DNA from: Kribbella sp. ALI-6-A
GTDB taxonomy: Bacteria > Actinomycetota > Actinomycetes > Propionibacteriales > Kribbellaceae
Direction: 5' to 3'
Assembly: GCF_001984195.1 (NCBI RefSeq)
Contig: NZ_MTQN01000012.1
Span: 1,302,001-1,366,000 of the forward strand
Length of the DNA stretch: 64,000 nt
Shown: one piece after another, positions 23,961-32,497 of the stretch
How the letters are laid out: each line of letters starts with the position of its first letter
Position numbering within the stretch: position 1 is the stretch's first letter
The notes under the pieces: generated by a model
The model's input: the letters and a program-made list of their open reading frames with translations, nothing else
Databases searched by the model: none
What the model was told of the DNA's origin: nothing
Translations under genes and position numbers: made by a program

Positions 23961-25412
23961 ATGCAGAGCAGGATCCGTCGTACCGGCGCGCTCGTCGGAG
24001 CCGGTGCCGTCGTCTTCGGCGCGCTGGCCGTCGTGGCCGGCAACCAGGCCGACGCGCAGCAGTCCGCCCCCACCCCGCTGGACCAGGTGATCGGAGAACA
24101 GCTCCAGGGCAAGGCCGCGCTGGGCAAGCTCCAGCCGCGCCTGGCCGAGCTGGCCGAGCGCAACGGGATCGCCGAGCAGAAGCTCCAGCAGATCCTGGCC
24201 ACCGACAAGACCAGCTGGCTGGACAAGACCGGCAAGCTCTTCTTCCGCGAGCCGATGGCGACCAAGGCCGAGCGGACCGCGACGGCCGCGTCCCCGCGCT
24301 GGGCCGCTGCTCCCGTCCGCTCCGCCGTCGCGGCCGGACCGGCGTTCGAGCTGCACAGCAAGCCCGGCGCGAACCGGGTGATCTACCTGGACTTCGACGG
24401 TCACACGATCACCGGCACCGCCTGGAACTCCGGCGGCAGGCCGAGCACGGTCAACGTCGCGGCGTACGACACCGACGGCAACACCGCCAACTGGAGCACG
24501 GCCGAGCAGGACGTCGTACGGGACGTGTGGGCCCGGATCGCCGAGGACTACGCGCCGTTCGACGTCGACGTGACGACGCAGGCGCCGGCGGAGTCGGCGA
24601 TCACGCGGTCCGGATCGTCCGACCAGCAGTACGGCACGCGCGTGCTGATCGATCCCGGCACCTGGTACCAGTCGGGCTGCGGCTGTGGCGGTGTGGCGTA
24701 CGTCGGTGTGTACGACGAGGCGAGCCGGCACGCGTACTACCAGCCGGCGCTGGTCTTCACCAAGGGCGTCGGTACCGGCGCGAAGAACATCGCCGAGGCG
24801 GCGTCGCACGAGGCCGGCCACAACATCGGCCTGAGCCACGACGGCACGGCATCGGTCGGGTACTACCAGGGCCACGGCGCCTGGGCCCCGATCATGGGCG
24901 TCGGCTACTCCAAGGCGATCAGCCAGTGGAGCAAGGGCGAGTACACCGGCGCGAACAACAAGGAAGACGACTTCGCCGTCGCCGGCCAGAACGGCCTCGC
25001 GCTGCGCGCCGACGACCACGGCAACTCGACCACCGACGCGACGACGCTGGCCCTCGGCGCCACCGCCAACGGCGTCTACGCCAACGACAGCGACGTTGAC
25101 GTGTTCCGCGTCGCCAACCTGGCCGCCGGCCGCTACACGTTCACCGCGAACGCCGCCGCCAGCGGCGCCGACCTGGACATCAAGCTCCAGCTGCTCAACT
25201 CGGCCGGCACCGTCGTCGCCACCGCCGACCCGGCCGCCGGCCAGACCAGCGCGAGCACGCCGACCGGCCTGAGCGCGAGCATCACCCAGGAGGTTGCCGC
25301 AGGCACCTATTACCTGCGGGTGGACAACGTCGGCTACGGCAGCCCGCTGAACACCGGCTACTCGACGTACGGCAGCCGCGGCGCGTACTCGGTCCGCGTC
25401 ACCGCCGGCTGA
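23961..25412 (+). CDS. secreted zinc metalloprotease with PPC-type C-terminal domain
   Basis: 483 residues; GAGGAGG-type ribosome-binding site just upstream of the ATG. A signal peptide (to about residue 32) is followed by a propeptide-like helical region rich in Glu/Lys/Leu. The catalytic domain carries the metzincin motif HEAGHNIGLSHD near residue 283 and a Met-turn region IMGVGY. The C-terminal pre-peptidase domain (DVDVFRVANLAAGRYTF...YYLRVDNVG) is usually cleaved or used for attachment. A pair of cysteines in GCGCGG precedes the active site. It acts outside the cell on proteins. It stands alone and is followed six bases later by a strong hairpin terminator. Confidence 0.93.
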   Translation: MQSRIRRTGALVGAGAVVFGALAVVAGNQADAQQSAPTPLDQVIGEQLQGKAALGKLQPRLAELAERNGIAEQKLQQILATDKTSWLDKTGKLFFREPMATKAERTATAASPRWAAAPVRSAVAAGPAFELHSKPGANRVIYLDFDGHTITGTAWNSGGRPSTVNVAAYDTDGNTANWSTAEQDVVRDVWARIAEDYAPFDVDVTTQAPAESAITRSGSSDQQYGTRVLIDPGTWYQSGCGCGGVAYVGVYDEASRHAYYQPALVFTKGVGTGAKNIAEAASHEAGHNIGLSHDGTASVGYYQGHGAWAPIMGVGYSKAISQWSKGEYTGANNKEDDFAVAGQNGLALRADDHGNSTTDATTLALGATANGVYANDSDVDVFRVANLAAGRYTFTANAAASGADLDIKLQLLNSAGTVVATADPAAGQTSASTPTGLSASITQEVAAGTYYLRVDNVGYGSPLNTGYSTYGSRGAYSVRVTAG

Positions 25413-25418
25413 CCTCCC

Positions 25419-25452
25419 GGGCCGCCGCCTCCTCTGGTGAAGGCGGCGGCCC
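25419..25452 (+). terminator. terminator hairpin of the metalloprotease gene
   Basis: GGGCCGCCGCCT (25419-25430), a 10-base loop, and AGGCGGCGGCCC (25441-25452) form a perfect 12-bp stem starting six bases after the stop. No U-tract follows, as is common in actinobacteria. Confidence 0.85.
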
Positions 25453-25592
25453 CGCTTCCCTGGGCGCCACCCACGACCCCCAGCTGAACCTCCCTGATCG
25501 GGACTGCGGCCGCGGCGCGGCCAGGCGTCTGAAGCACCCACCCCTGAACCCTGCGGCAGGCCGCCCTCTGGCGGGCCGGCCACCCGCAGGCG

Positions 25593-25628
25593 CCGTCCCC
25601 CGAGCCCGTGCTCGGGGGACGGTTCTTT
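25593..25628 (+). terminator. second hairpin with T-rich tail
   Basis: CCGTCCCCCGAG (25593-25604), loop CCCGTG, and CTCGGGGGACGG (25611-25622) form a perfect 12-bp stem followed by TTCTTT. It is a classical intrinsic terminator shape 180 bases downstream of the metalloprotease; whether it ends that transcript or another RNA is unclear. Confidence 0.75.
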
Positions 25629-26274
25629 GCCTGGGTGGACAACACACTGCGGATCGCACTGCTCGCCGCGGCCTTCGACCTGTGCATCTCGGTCGCGCCG
25701 GGCCGAGGCAGCGGTGCTCGCCGAGCCGCCGCGGGAGAGGTACTGGTGGCGGCGCAAGACCTCAGCGGAGACGCTCAAGCTCGGGCTGCACGAGGTACCA
25801 ACCGACGCCCACGGCGAGGAAGCATCCAGCAGCCGAGCCGCACAAGCCGGCACATCGAGCCACCTGAGGTGACACACGTGCGGCACGCCGTCCTGACCGT
25901 CACCACCACCAGCTCTCGGGCCGACCCGGGAACTGGTCCAGCGCTGAACTCCTGCCGGGCGGTAAGTCCGCCAGCCACAAGGCTTCCTTCTTCGGGTCCT
26001 GCGAGTGCCGACCACGTCGCCGCCGGACGTGGCTCGTACGTGCGCGGTTCGTGCGCGCGACTCGCGTGAACCGTCGACGGGTCGGCAGCGGATCTGCCGG
26101 CCCGAACCCCGGGGGAGCGGTGCCCGCCGACTCGGGCTGACGGCGGACGCCCTCCCCCGGCTCGGTGGAAAGGGGCGGGTCGAGCCGCAGATCGCTGACC
26201 CGGACAGTGCGTCGTAGCCGCTCCGCTGTGACCTGTCGCCACACCGCAACCAAGCACTCGATCAGCCGGGGGCG
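25629..26274. other. gene-poor region, no supported gene
   Basis: About 650 bases between the second terminator and the HExxH gene. Several frames are open, as expected at this GC content. None has a convincing start, codon pattern or recognisable motif: the two longest plus-strand frames begin near 25608 and 25627 and read as low-complexity Arg/Ser/Ala-rich sequence. It may be a decayed gene or a long untranslated region. No tRNA or transposase remnant was found. Confidence 0.5.
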
Positions 26275-27204
26275 TCATCGGGTCAGCTCCAGTTCGTCGT
26301 CGGGGGAATGGCGGGCGCGCTCCTGTGCGCGCGGGAAGGCGTTGGTCAGGCGCGCCAGGTCCTGGTCGAGGGTGGTGAGGGCGGCGTGGAGGGTGGACCG
26401 GGAGCGGTGGGCGGCGAGGTCTTGGGGAAGGAACTGGAGGACCTCGAGGGACTGGAACGCCGTGCGCAGGTGGGATTCGAGGTGGTGGCGGACTTCGGGC
26501 TCCTGGAGGGGAGGGACTCGGCGGGGGAGCGTGGTGGAGCGGTAGAGGAGGTCGACGACCAGCGGCCATTGGCCTTCTGTGGTTTGGCGATTGAGCAGAT
26601 GCAGGGTGTTGCCTGGGGGTTGGGAGCGGCGGTGGTCCAGGTAGTTGGTGAGGGCGAGGGTGGCCGGGACGTACGACTGGTACGACGGGCGGGTGGCGAC
26701 GTGTTCGATGCCTGGGGCGTGGTGGGGGATGGCGAGGTGGTGCAGATAGGCGTCCAGGTGGGTGTGGGACCAGGCTTCGGCCACGCCCTCCTCCAAGGCC
26801 TGAGCGCCCAGGGTGTGGAAGGCCTGGCGGGCCGCCTCCTGGGTGGCGCCGTGAGGGCCCAGGAAGTGGGATTGCTCGTGGAGCAGAGTGAGTAGGGCGT
26901 CGCGGTAGCGCGCGAGGGTGGTGGTCGGGCGGGATTCGCCGGCGCGGGCGTACAGGTCGTGCAGTGGGGCGAGGATGAACTCGCGGTCGAGATGGAGCGT
27001 GCCGTCCCAGTGGGCCAGGCCGAGGATGCCGTCGCCGGCCTCGACGATCTGGCCGTTCCAGGCGGACTGGTCGGCGCCCGACAGCGACAAAGCGGCTCGG
27101 GCGTGCTGGGTCAGCAGCTCGGGCAGGGTGTGCGGAGCAGCGGCGGGGATGACGCGGCCGGCGTTGTGGTGCTGCAGGGCCGACTGGATCTGGTCGACCG
27201 TCAT
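26275..27204 (-). CDS. unrecognised HExxH protein, putative zinc metallopeptidase
   Basis: 309 residues, no signal peptide or membrane helix. A zincin-like centre is visible: HEQSH at residues 109-113, followed about 25 residues later by EEGVAEAW (residues 138-145), the spacing and pattern of a gluzincin third ligand. The rest is helical and rich in His and Leu (LHHLAIPHHAPG). The ATG overlaps the stop of an upstream 53-residue gene (ATGA), so translation is coupled. The family is not recognised; a cytosolic protease, or an effector-like enzyme with its partner, are both possible. Confidence 0.7.
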   Translation of the reverse strand: MTVDQIQSALQHHNAGRVIPAAAPHTLPELLTQHARAALSLSGADQSAWNGQIVEAGDGILGLAHWDGTLHLDREFILAPLHDLYARAGESRPTTTLARYRDALLTLLHEQSHFLGPHGATQEAARQAFHTLGAQALEEGVAEAWSHTHLDAYLHHLAIPHHAPGIEHVATRPSYQSYVPATLALTNYLDHRRSQPPGNTLHLLNRQTTEGQWPLVVDLLYRSTTLPRRVPPLQEPEVRHHLESHLRTAFQSLEVLQFLPQDLAAHRSRSTLHAALTTLDQDLARLTNAFPRAQERARHSPDDELELTR

Positions 27205-27362
27205 GGGCGCAGGGACGTGGCGAGGCGGACCAGGGCGTCGGCGGAGCGGTGCAGGTTGGTGCGCTCGTGCGGATCCTCACAGCTGTCCGCGCGCTGGCGA
27301 AGCTCGGCGATCAGCCACTCGGTGCGGGCCAGGCGGTCGCCGTACGGCTCGGTGGTCTCCAT
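27201..27362 (-). CDS. 53-residue microprotein coupled to the HExxH gene
   Basis: ATG at 27360-27362 with GGAAGG six bases upstream; the TGA overlaps the next ATG. The product begins METTEPYGDRLARTEW and continues IAELRQRADSCEDPHER, ending ALVRLATSLRP. It is charged, helical and has one cysteine. Function is unknown. Its position suggests a partner, inhibitor or regulator of the HExxH protein (inference). Confidence 0.65.
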   Translation of the reverse strand: METTEPYGDRLARTEWLIAELRQRADSCEDPHERTNLHRSADALVRLATSLRP

Positions 27363-27461
27363 GGGGGTCCTTCCAGGCGAAGTGATGTCTCGCCAGGGAA
27401 GGTATGGAGAAAGGGCCCGGGATCAGAGGTCGATCAGCAGGCTGTGGAAAACCCCGGAAGC

Positions 27462-27908
27462 TCAGCGCGAGTGCTCGAGACCGTCGGCCAGCATGGCCAG
27501 CGGTTCGGTCATCTTCAGCAGCGTGAAGCGTTCGCCCGGATCCTCGACCCGGTCGGCCAGCGTCCGGATCTTCTTGATCGCCCGCTGCGCCAGCTTGATC
27601 CGCTCGGTGACCGGTCCCTGCGCGGCCTTCGCCTCCGCGGTCAGCGCGGACGCCTCCTGGAACGCCTTCTCGTACGCCGGTGAGGCCGGCGGCGGCGCGC
27701 TCCGGCGGACGATCTCCAGCAAGTCGGTCAGCGACGCCAGGTCGGCAGCGGCGTCCTCGCGCTCGGAGCGGAGCTCCACCTGGTCGGCCAGCACCGCCAA
27801 ACGGCTCACTTCGGCGGCCAGGCCGTCCACGTCCAGCCGCGCGTCGAGGCACGCCTGCTGGACGGCGTCATACGCAGAGCGGAACTCGTCGTACCTCACA
27901 GTGAACAA
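27462..27908 (-). CDS. hypothetical helical/coiled-coil protein
   Basis: 148 residues from a TTG at 27908, or 145 from a GTG at 27899; neither has a clear ribosome-binding site. The sequence is Ala/Glu/Leu-rich and heptad-like (VSRLAVLADQVELRSERED, TERIKLAQRAIKKIRTLAD), predicting long amphipathic helices. There is no membrane segment. No family is recognised. It precedes the microprotein/HExxH pair by 100 bases on the same strand and might belong to the same transcript. Confidence 0.6.
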   Translation of the reverse strand: MFTVRYDEFRSAYDAVQQACLDARLDVDGLAAEVSRLAVLADQVELRSEREDAAADLASLTDLLEIVRRSAPPPASPAYEKAFQEASALTAEAKAAQGPVTERIKLAQRAIKKIRTLADRVEDPGERFTLLKMTEPLAMLADGLEHSR

Positions 27909-27981
27909 ACCTAGGGCACAACGGGCGTCCGCGGCGAGACACGAATGTCGCCCTGGTTGAACCTCTGGCGAAGAAAACGGA

Positions 27982-28812
27982 TCAGAACAGCGTCGGCGGG
28001 GTGGTCTCCACCGGTTCGGGCAGCGGCTCGAGCTCCGGAACCCGGGCCCGGACGTCGTCGTGGAACCGCCGCGCCAGCCCGAGCGCCAGCGCGTTGTCCG
28101 GGGTGTGGATGAAGATCGTCGGCGAACGCCCCTCGCGCAGCCACCCGGCGGTCAGGTCGGCCCAGCCCTGCCATCCCGCCGCGGTCTCCTCCGGGTCGTC
28201 CCGCCCGATGTACCGCACGATCGGGCGGTCGGTGAGAGCACGCGTACGCCGGCGAACGCGCGGCTTGTTCATCCACGCCTCGCGCTCCACCAGGCTCGTC
28301 GCCGGCCGGCCGAACAGCGTCGTCGTGTCGAACGGAACCCACTCCGATCCCGTCCTCGCGAGCACCTGCTCGAGCTTGCCCGCCGCCCGCTCGTCGTCGA
28401 AGAACTCGCGGTGCCGCACCTCCACGGCGTACCGGTGATCGCGCGGGAGCTTGTGCATGAATGTCGCGAGCGCGCCGAGATCGCCCGGGCCGAAGGACGC
28501 CGGGAGCTGGATCCAGAAGGCGTGGGCCCGCGGGCCGAGCGGTTCCAGGGCGGAGAGGAAACCGGCCAGCTCGGCGTCGGCGCTGCGCAGGCGGCGTTCG
28601 TGCGTGATTGTCTTCGGCAGCTTCACCACGAAGCGGAAGTCCGGCGCGGTCTGCGCGGCCCAGTTCTCGACCGAGCCGCGGGACGGCGTTGCGTAGAAGG
28701 TGGTGTTGCCCTCGACCGCGGTGCACCAGGTCGCGTACGTGCGCAGGCGGTCCTTGGATCCGAGGTCCCAGGCCGCATGCGTCCACATCGCGCAGCCGAC
28801 ATGAAGTCGCAC
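27982..28812 (-). CDS. DUF72 (YecE-like) family protein
   Basis: 276 residues from a GTG at 28812, chosen because AAGG lies eight bases upstream; a TTG at 28818 is too close to it. DUF72 features: HVGCAMWTHAAWDLGS, EGNTTFYATPSRGSVENWA, FRFVVKLPKTITHERRL, FWIQLPASFGP and YAVEVRHREFF. The fold is a TIM barrel; the function is unknown. A 163-bp inverted-repeat element lies between this start and the inositol-phosphate synthase terminator, close enough to affect its promoter. Confidence 0.9.
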   Translation of the reverse strand: MRLHVGCAMWTHAAWDLGSKDRLRTYATWCTAVEGNTTFYATPSRGSVENWAAQTAPDFRFVVKLPKTITHERRLRSADAELAGFLSALEPLGPRAHAFWIQLPASFGPGDLGALATFMHKLPRDHRYAVEVRHREFFDDERAAGKLEQVLARTGSEWVPFDTTTLFGRPATSLVEREAWMNKPRVRRRTRALTDRPIVRYIGRDDPEETAAGWQGWADLTAGWLREGRSPTIFIHTPDNALALGLARRFHDDVRARVPELEPLPEPVETTPPTLF

Positions 28813-28825
28813 GGACAAAACCTTA

Positions 28826-28988
28826 GGGGGTGTCTGATGATTCCCCGCCTACTGCGCGGCACTCGGCACGGCACCTCGCCGCACTGGCGCGAAGGGCACG
28901 ATGCTCCGCATCGCACCCTCCGCTCCAGCACGCCGAGCCACCGCACCGAGCACCTGCTCGCTACGGCGCGGAATCATCAGACACCCCC
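28826..28988. mobile_element. 163-bp MITE-like element with 24-bp terminal inverted repeats
   Basis: The left end, GGGGGTGTCTGATGATTCC then CCGCC, and the right end read in reverse complement, GGGGGTGTCTGATGATTCC then GCGCC, match at 23 of 24 positions. The interior of about 115 bases encodes nothing recognisable. Ends beginning with a G run resemble those of IS5-type elements, but no transposase and no clear target duplication are present. It is probably a non-autonomous element or a remnant. Confidence 0.7.
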
Positions 28989-28990
28989 CG

Positions 28991-29020
28991 CGGGCCCCCA
29001 CGACAAATCGTGAGGGCCCG
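28991..29020 (-). terminator. terminator of the inositol-3-phosphate synthase gene
   Basis: CGGGCCCCCACGA, loop CAAA and TCGTGAGGGCCCG form a 13-bp stem with one mismatch, 20 bases beyond the ino1 stop on the minus strand. Confidence 0.75.
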
Positions 29021-29040
29021 GCCAGGTCAGGACGACGCGA

Positions 29041-30120
29041 TCAGCGCTCGACCTCGCCCTTGATGAACTTCTCCACCAGGTCGCGGCAGACGTCGTCGGC
29101 GTACTGCTCCGGCGGCGACTTCATGAAGTACGACGAGGCGGACAGGATCGGGCCGCCGATGCCGCGGTCCTTGGCGATCTTCACCGCGCGGATCGCGTCG
29201 ATGATGATGCCGGCCGAGTTCGGTGAGTCCCAGACCTCGAGCTTGTACTCCAGCGACAGCGGCACGTCGCCGAAGTTGCGGCCCTCGAGCCGGATGAAGG
29301 CCCACTTGCGGTCGTCCAGCCAGGCCACGTAGTCCGACGGGCCGATGTGCACGTTGCGCGGGTCGATGTCGTCGACCAGCTGCGAGGTGACCGACTGGGT
29401 CTTGCTGATCTTCTTGGACTCCAGCCGGTCGCGCTCCAGCATGTTCTTGAAGTCCATGTTGCCGCCGACGTTCAGCTGGTAGGTCCGGTCGACGGTGACG
29501 CCGCGGTCCTCGAACAGCTTGGCCAGCACGCGGTGGGTGATGGTGGCGCCGATCTGCGACTTGATGTCGTCGCCGACGATCGGCACGCCGGCCGCTTTGA
29601 ACTTGTCGGCCCACTCCTTGGTGCCCGCGATGAACACCGGCAGCGCGTTGACGAAGGCGACCTTCGCGTCGATCGCGCACTGGGCGTAGAACTTCGCCGC
29701 CTGCTCCGAACCGACCGGCAGGTAGCAGACCAGGACGTCGACCTGCGCCTCACGCAGCGCGGCGACGACGTCGACCGGCGCGGCGTCGGACTCGGTGATG
29801 GTCTCGCGGTAGTACTTGCCCAGCCCGTCCAGCGTGTGACCCCGCTGCACCGTGACGCCGGTCGGCGGCACGTCGCAGATCTTGATCGTGTTGTTCTCGC
29901 TGGCACCGATCGCGTCGGCGAGGTCGAGGCCGACCTTCTTGCCGTCCACGTCGAACGCGGCGACGAACTCGACGTCGCGGACGTGGTAGTCGCCGAACTG
30001 GACGTGCATCAGACCGGGGACGCGCTCGTCGGGCTTGGCGTCACGGTAGTAGTGCACGCCCTGCACGAGCGAGCTGGCGCAGTTGCCGACACCGACGATC
30101 GCTACGCGGATCGAAGTCAT
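29041..30120 (-). CDS. ino1: inositol-3-phosphate synthase
   Basis: 359 residues, the actinobacterial/archaeal length. The NAD-binding motif IVGVGNCASSLVQG is at residues 8-21. NALPVFIAGTKEW, KSQIGATITHRVLAKLFEDRG (in two parts) and LNVGGNMDFKNM belong to the active site, and EVWDSPNSAGIIIDAIR is near the end. It converts glucose-6-phosphate to inositol-3-phosphate, the precursor of phosphatidylinositol, mycothiol and phosphatidylinositol mannosides. A PadR gene lies ten bases upstream in the same operon. Confidence 0.96.
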   Translation of the reverse strand: MTSIRVAIVGVGNCASSLVQGVHYYRDAKPDERVPGLMHVQFGDYHVRDVEFVAAFDVDGKKVGLDLADAIGASENNTIKICDVPPTGVTVQRGHTLDGLGKYYRETITESDAAPVDVVAALREAQVDVLVCYLPVGSEQAAKFYAQCAIDAKVAFVNALPVFIAGTKEWADKFKAAGVPIVGDDIKSQIGATITHRVLAKLFEDRGVTVDRTYQLNVGGNMDFKNMLERDRLESKKISKTQSVTSQLVDDIDPRNVHIGPSDYVAWLDDRKWAFIRLEGRNFGDVPLSLEYKLEVWDSPNSAGIIIDAIRAVKIAKDRGIGGPILSASSYFMKSPPEQYADDVCRDLVEKFIKGEVER

Positions 30121-30130
30121 CTGGAACTCC

Positions 30131-30706
30131 TTAGTTGGGGGGTGGAACAGGCGGTGTGTGGTCTGGGGGCCGCTGCTGGCGCCGCTCGCCGTCGATCAAC
30201 TCGTTCAGCCAGCGGACCTCGCGCTCGGCCGACTCCAGGCCGTGCCGTTGCAGCTCGAGGGTGTAGGCGTCGACCCGCTCCGCGGTCCGGCTCATCGCCG
30301 CCCGGAAGTTGGCCAGCCGCTCCTCCATCCGGGCCCGGCGGCCCTCGAGGATGCGCAACCGGGTGGCCGGATCGGTCCGGCCGAAGAACGAGAACCGGAC
30401 CCCGAAGGTGTCGTCGTCCCAGGCCGACGGACCCGCGTCGTGCATGGCGTGCGCGAAGTGGTCCTTCCCGTCGGCGGTGATCGAGTAGACGATCTTGGGC
30501 CGGCGGCCGTCCGGCGTACCGGCTTCGGTCGCGATCAGGCCGGTGCGGAGCATCGCCTTCAGGCACGGGTAGAGCGACCCGAACGACAGCACCCGTCCCC
30601 ACCCGAACTGGGCGTTGACGCGCTTGCGGAGCTCGTAGCCGTGCATCGGCGCTTCGTGCAGCAGGCCGAGTACGGCGAGCTCCAGGACCCCACTGCGGTT
30701 TCCCAT
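30131..30706 (-). CDS. PadR-family regulator
   Basis: 191 residues. The N-terminal winged helix is of the PadR type (LELAVLGLLHEAPMHGYELRKRV, then FGSLYPCLKAMLRTGLI). A C-terminal four-helix Vir-like dimerisation domain follows (RARMEERLANFRAAM), with a Pro-rich tail. It is transcribed ahead of ino1 with a 10-base gap. A perfect 21-bp palindrome lies 34 bases upstream of its start, so autoregulation together with ino1 is likely. The same pair occurs in Streptomyces, where its position close to the PBP and rpsF loci is also kept. Confidence 0.93.
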   Translation of the reverse strand: MGNRSGVLELAVLGLLHEAPMHGYELRKRVNAQFGWGRVLSFGSLYPCLKAMLRTGLIATEAGTPDGRRPKIVYSITADGKDHFAHAMHDAGPSAWDDDTFGVRFSFFGRTDPATRLRILEGRRARMEERLANFRAAMSRTAERVDAYTLELQRHGLESAEREVRWLNELIDGERRQQRPPDHTPPVPPPN

Positions 30707-30740
30707 GACCCACCTCCCTCAACCCAGTTTGTCATGACCT

Positions 30741-30761
30741 GATGTATCGACTCGATACATC
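30741..30761. promoter_or_regulatory. PadR operator, perfect 21-bp palindrome
   Basis: GATGTATCGA-C-TCGATACATC: 10-bp arms around one base, with the ATGT...ACAT ends typical of PadR sites. It lies upstream of padR-ino1. Confidence 0.8.
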
Positions 30762-30800
30762 GTGCCGCCACTGTAAGCAGCTCGCTGACGGCGCGACAAC

Positions 30801-30824
30801 TCATGACAAAGTCGATCTTTGTCA
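30801..30824. promoter_or_regulatory. second dyad in the padR/atoE intergenic region
   Basis: TGACAAAG-tcgat-CTTTGTCA (30804-30824) is a perfect 8-bp inverted repeat. Its left flank, TCATGACAAA (30801-30810), is the exact reverse complement of TTTGTCATGA at 30728-30737 next to padR. It may control the AtoE-like transporter or padR. Confidence 0.5.
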
Positions 30825-30921
30825 GCATCGCGGGCGACGCGCGCCGGGAAAGCTGTTACGTCAGGCGCTGATCTGCGTTAATCACGTGACACACAGCGTC
30901 GTGGGTCAAGAGCGGAGGGTC

Positions 30922-32409
30922 ATGACCGAGACTCAGGGCAAGCACGCCCGGCACGGCACCGAGGGTGAGGGGCCGCTGGCCCGGACCGCCCTGCGGTTCA
31001 CCGCGTTCACCGAGAAGTGGCTGCCGGACGCGTTCGGGTTCGTGCTGGTCGGCACCTTCGTGGTGCTGCTGTTCGGGCTCGTCACCGGTGAACCGCTGCT
31101 GAAGCGCCCCGACGATCCTGCCGCGACGCACGGCTACGGCCTGGTCGACGCGTGGGGCCTGGGTTTCTGGAGCCTGATCACCTTCACGCTGCAGATGGCG
31201 ATGATCATCATCGGCGGGTACGCCGTGGCGACCAGCGGCCCGGTGGCCCGCCTGATCGCCCGGCTGGCCCGGATCCCGAAGACGCCGCGCGGCGCGGTGG
31301 CCTTCGTCGCGGCCGTCGCGATGTTCGCGTCGTACCTGAACTGGGCCTTCAGCCTGATCTTCGCCGCGATCCTGGCCCGCGAGGTCGCCCGGAACGTGCC
31401 GAAGGCGGACTACCGCGCGCTCGGCGCGATGGCGTTCCTCGGGCTCGGCACGGTCTGGGCGCAGGGACTGTCCGGCTCGGCCGCGCTGCAGGTCGCCAGC
31501 CCGAGCAGCAGCCCGGAGCCGGTGCAGGAGGTGATCCGGGCGGGCGGCCACGCCAGTGGGGTGATCCCGCTCAGCGACACCATCTTCACCTGGCAGGCGA
31601 TCGTCGCGACGTTGTTCGTGTACGTCGTGGGCGTCGCGATGGCCTGGTTCATCGCGCCCGGCGAGAACAACGCGAAGACCGCGGAGCACCTCGGGATCGA
31701 GTTGAAGCCGCTGATCGGGCGCGGTTCGCAGTACAACGGGCAGCGGGTGAACGGCGAGACGCGGAGGCCGGGGGACTGGCTGGAGCACTCGCCGCTGTTC
31801 ACCCTGCTGATCGTGCTGCTCGGCGCGGTCTACCTGGTCCGGTACTTCGACGGCAAGAGCTTCTTCAACGCGCTCGACCTGAACACGGTCAACCTGATCC
31901 TGTTCCTGCTCGCGCTGCTGCTGCACTGGCGGCCGTGGCGGATGGCCCGGGCGGTCCGGGACGGCGCACCGGCGGCGGCCGGCGTACTGCTGCAGTTCCC
32001 GCTGTACGGCGGCATCTTCGGCATGATCGCCTACACCGGCATCTCGGCCCGCCTGGCCGGCTGGCTCGTGCAGGCGAGCACCCAGTTCTTCTTCCCGCCG
32101 CTGGTCGCGATCTACTCCTGCATCCTCGGCGTCTTCGTGCCCAGCGGCGGCAGCAAGTGGGTGATCGAGGCGCCGTACGTGCTGGCCGCAGCGAACGAGC
32201 TGAAGGTGGACGCCGGCTGGATGGTCGTCGTCTACGACCTCGGCGAGGCCAGCGCGAACCTGCTGCAGCCGTTCTGGATGCTCCCGACGCTGGCCATCCT
32301 GGGCCTCAAGGCCCGCGACATCATGGGCTACACGTTCACGCTGTTCCTGGCCTGTTTCCCCGCGGCGTTGCTCGCTGTGACGCTGCTGGCGCCTCGCGTC
32401 ACCGGATGA
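30922..32409 (+). CDS. AtoE-like short-chain fatty acid transporter
   Basis: 495 residues from the ATG at 30922 with GGAGGG immediately upstream; the frame is open further 5' but crosses the operator. About twelve hydrophobic helices are present, with ARTALRFTAFTEKWLPDAFGF at the start and GVFVPSGGSKWVIEAPYVL and DLGEASANLLQPFWMLP near the end, all hallmarks of the AtoE/TIGR00366 family. It imports short-chain fatty acids across the inner membrane. It is divergent from padR-ino1. Confidence 0.93.
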   Translation: MTETQGKHARHGTEGEGPLARTALRFTAFTEKWLPDAFGFVLVGTFVVLLFGLVTGEPLLKRPDDPAATHGYGLVDAWGLGFWSLITFTLQMAMIIIGGYAVATSGPVARLIARLARIPKTPRGAVAFVAAVAMFASYLNWAFSLIFAAILAREVARNVPKADYRALGAMAFLGLGTVWAQGLSGSAALQVASPSSSPEPVQEVIRAGGHASGVIPLSDTIFTWQAIVATLFVYVVGVAMAWFIAPGENNAKTAEHLGIELKPLIGRGSQYNGQRVNGETRRPGDWLEHSPLFTLLIVLLGAVYLVRYFDGKSFFNALDLNTVNLILFLLALLLHWRPWRMARAVRDGAPAAAGVLLQFPLYGGIFGMIAYTGISARLAGWLVQASTQFFFPPLVAIYSCILGVFVPSGGSKWVIEAPYVLAAANELKVDAGWMVVVYDLGEASANLLQPFWMLPTLAILGLKARDIMGYTFTLFLACFPAALLAVTLLAPRVTG

Positions 32410-32497
32410 TCACTCGGAGTGGCCATTTAGGGGCCGTTACCACATCACCTCTAGTCTGGGTGCCAATGACTTCAGCGAGATCGTCGAGGACTGGACA

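Noticed and set aside
25608..26069. Possible 153-residue protein after the second terminator
   Set aside because: No ribosome-binding site, no motif, composition typical of non-coding GC-rich DNA; kept as unannotated region.
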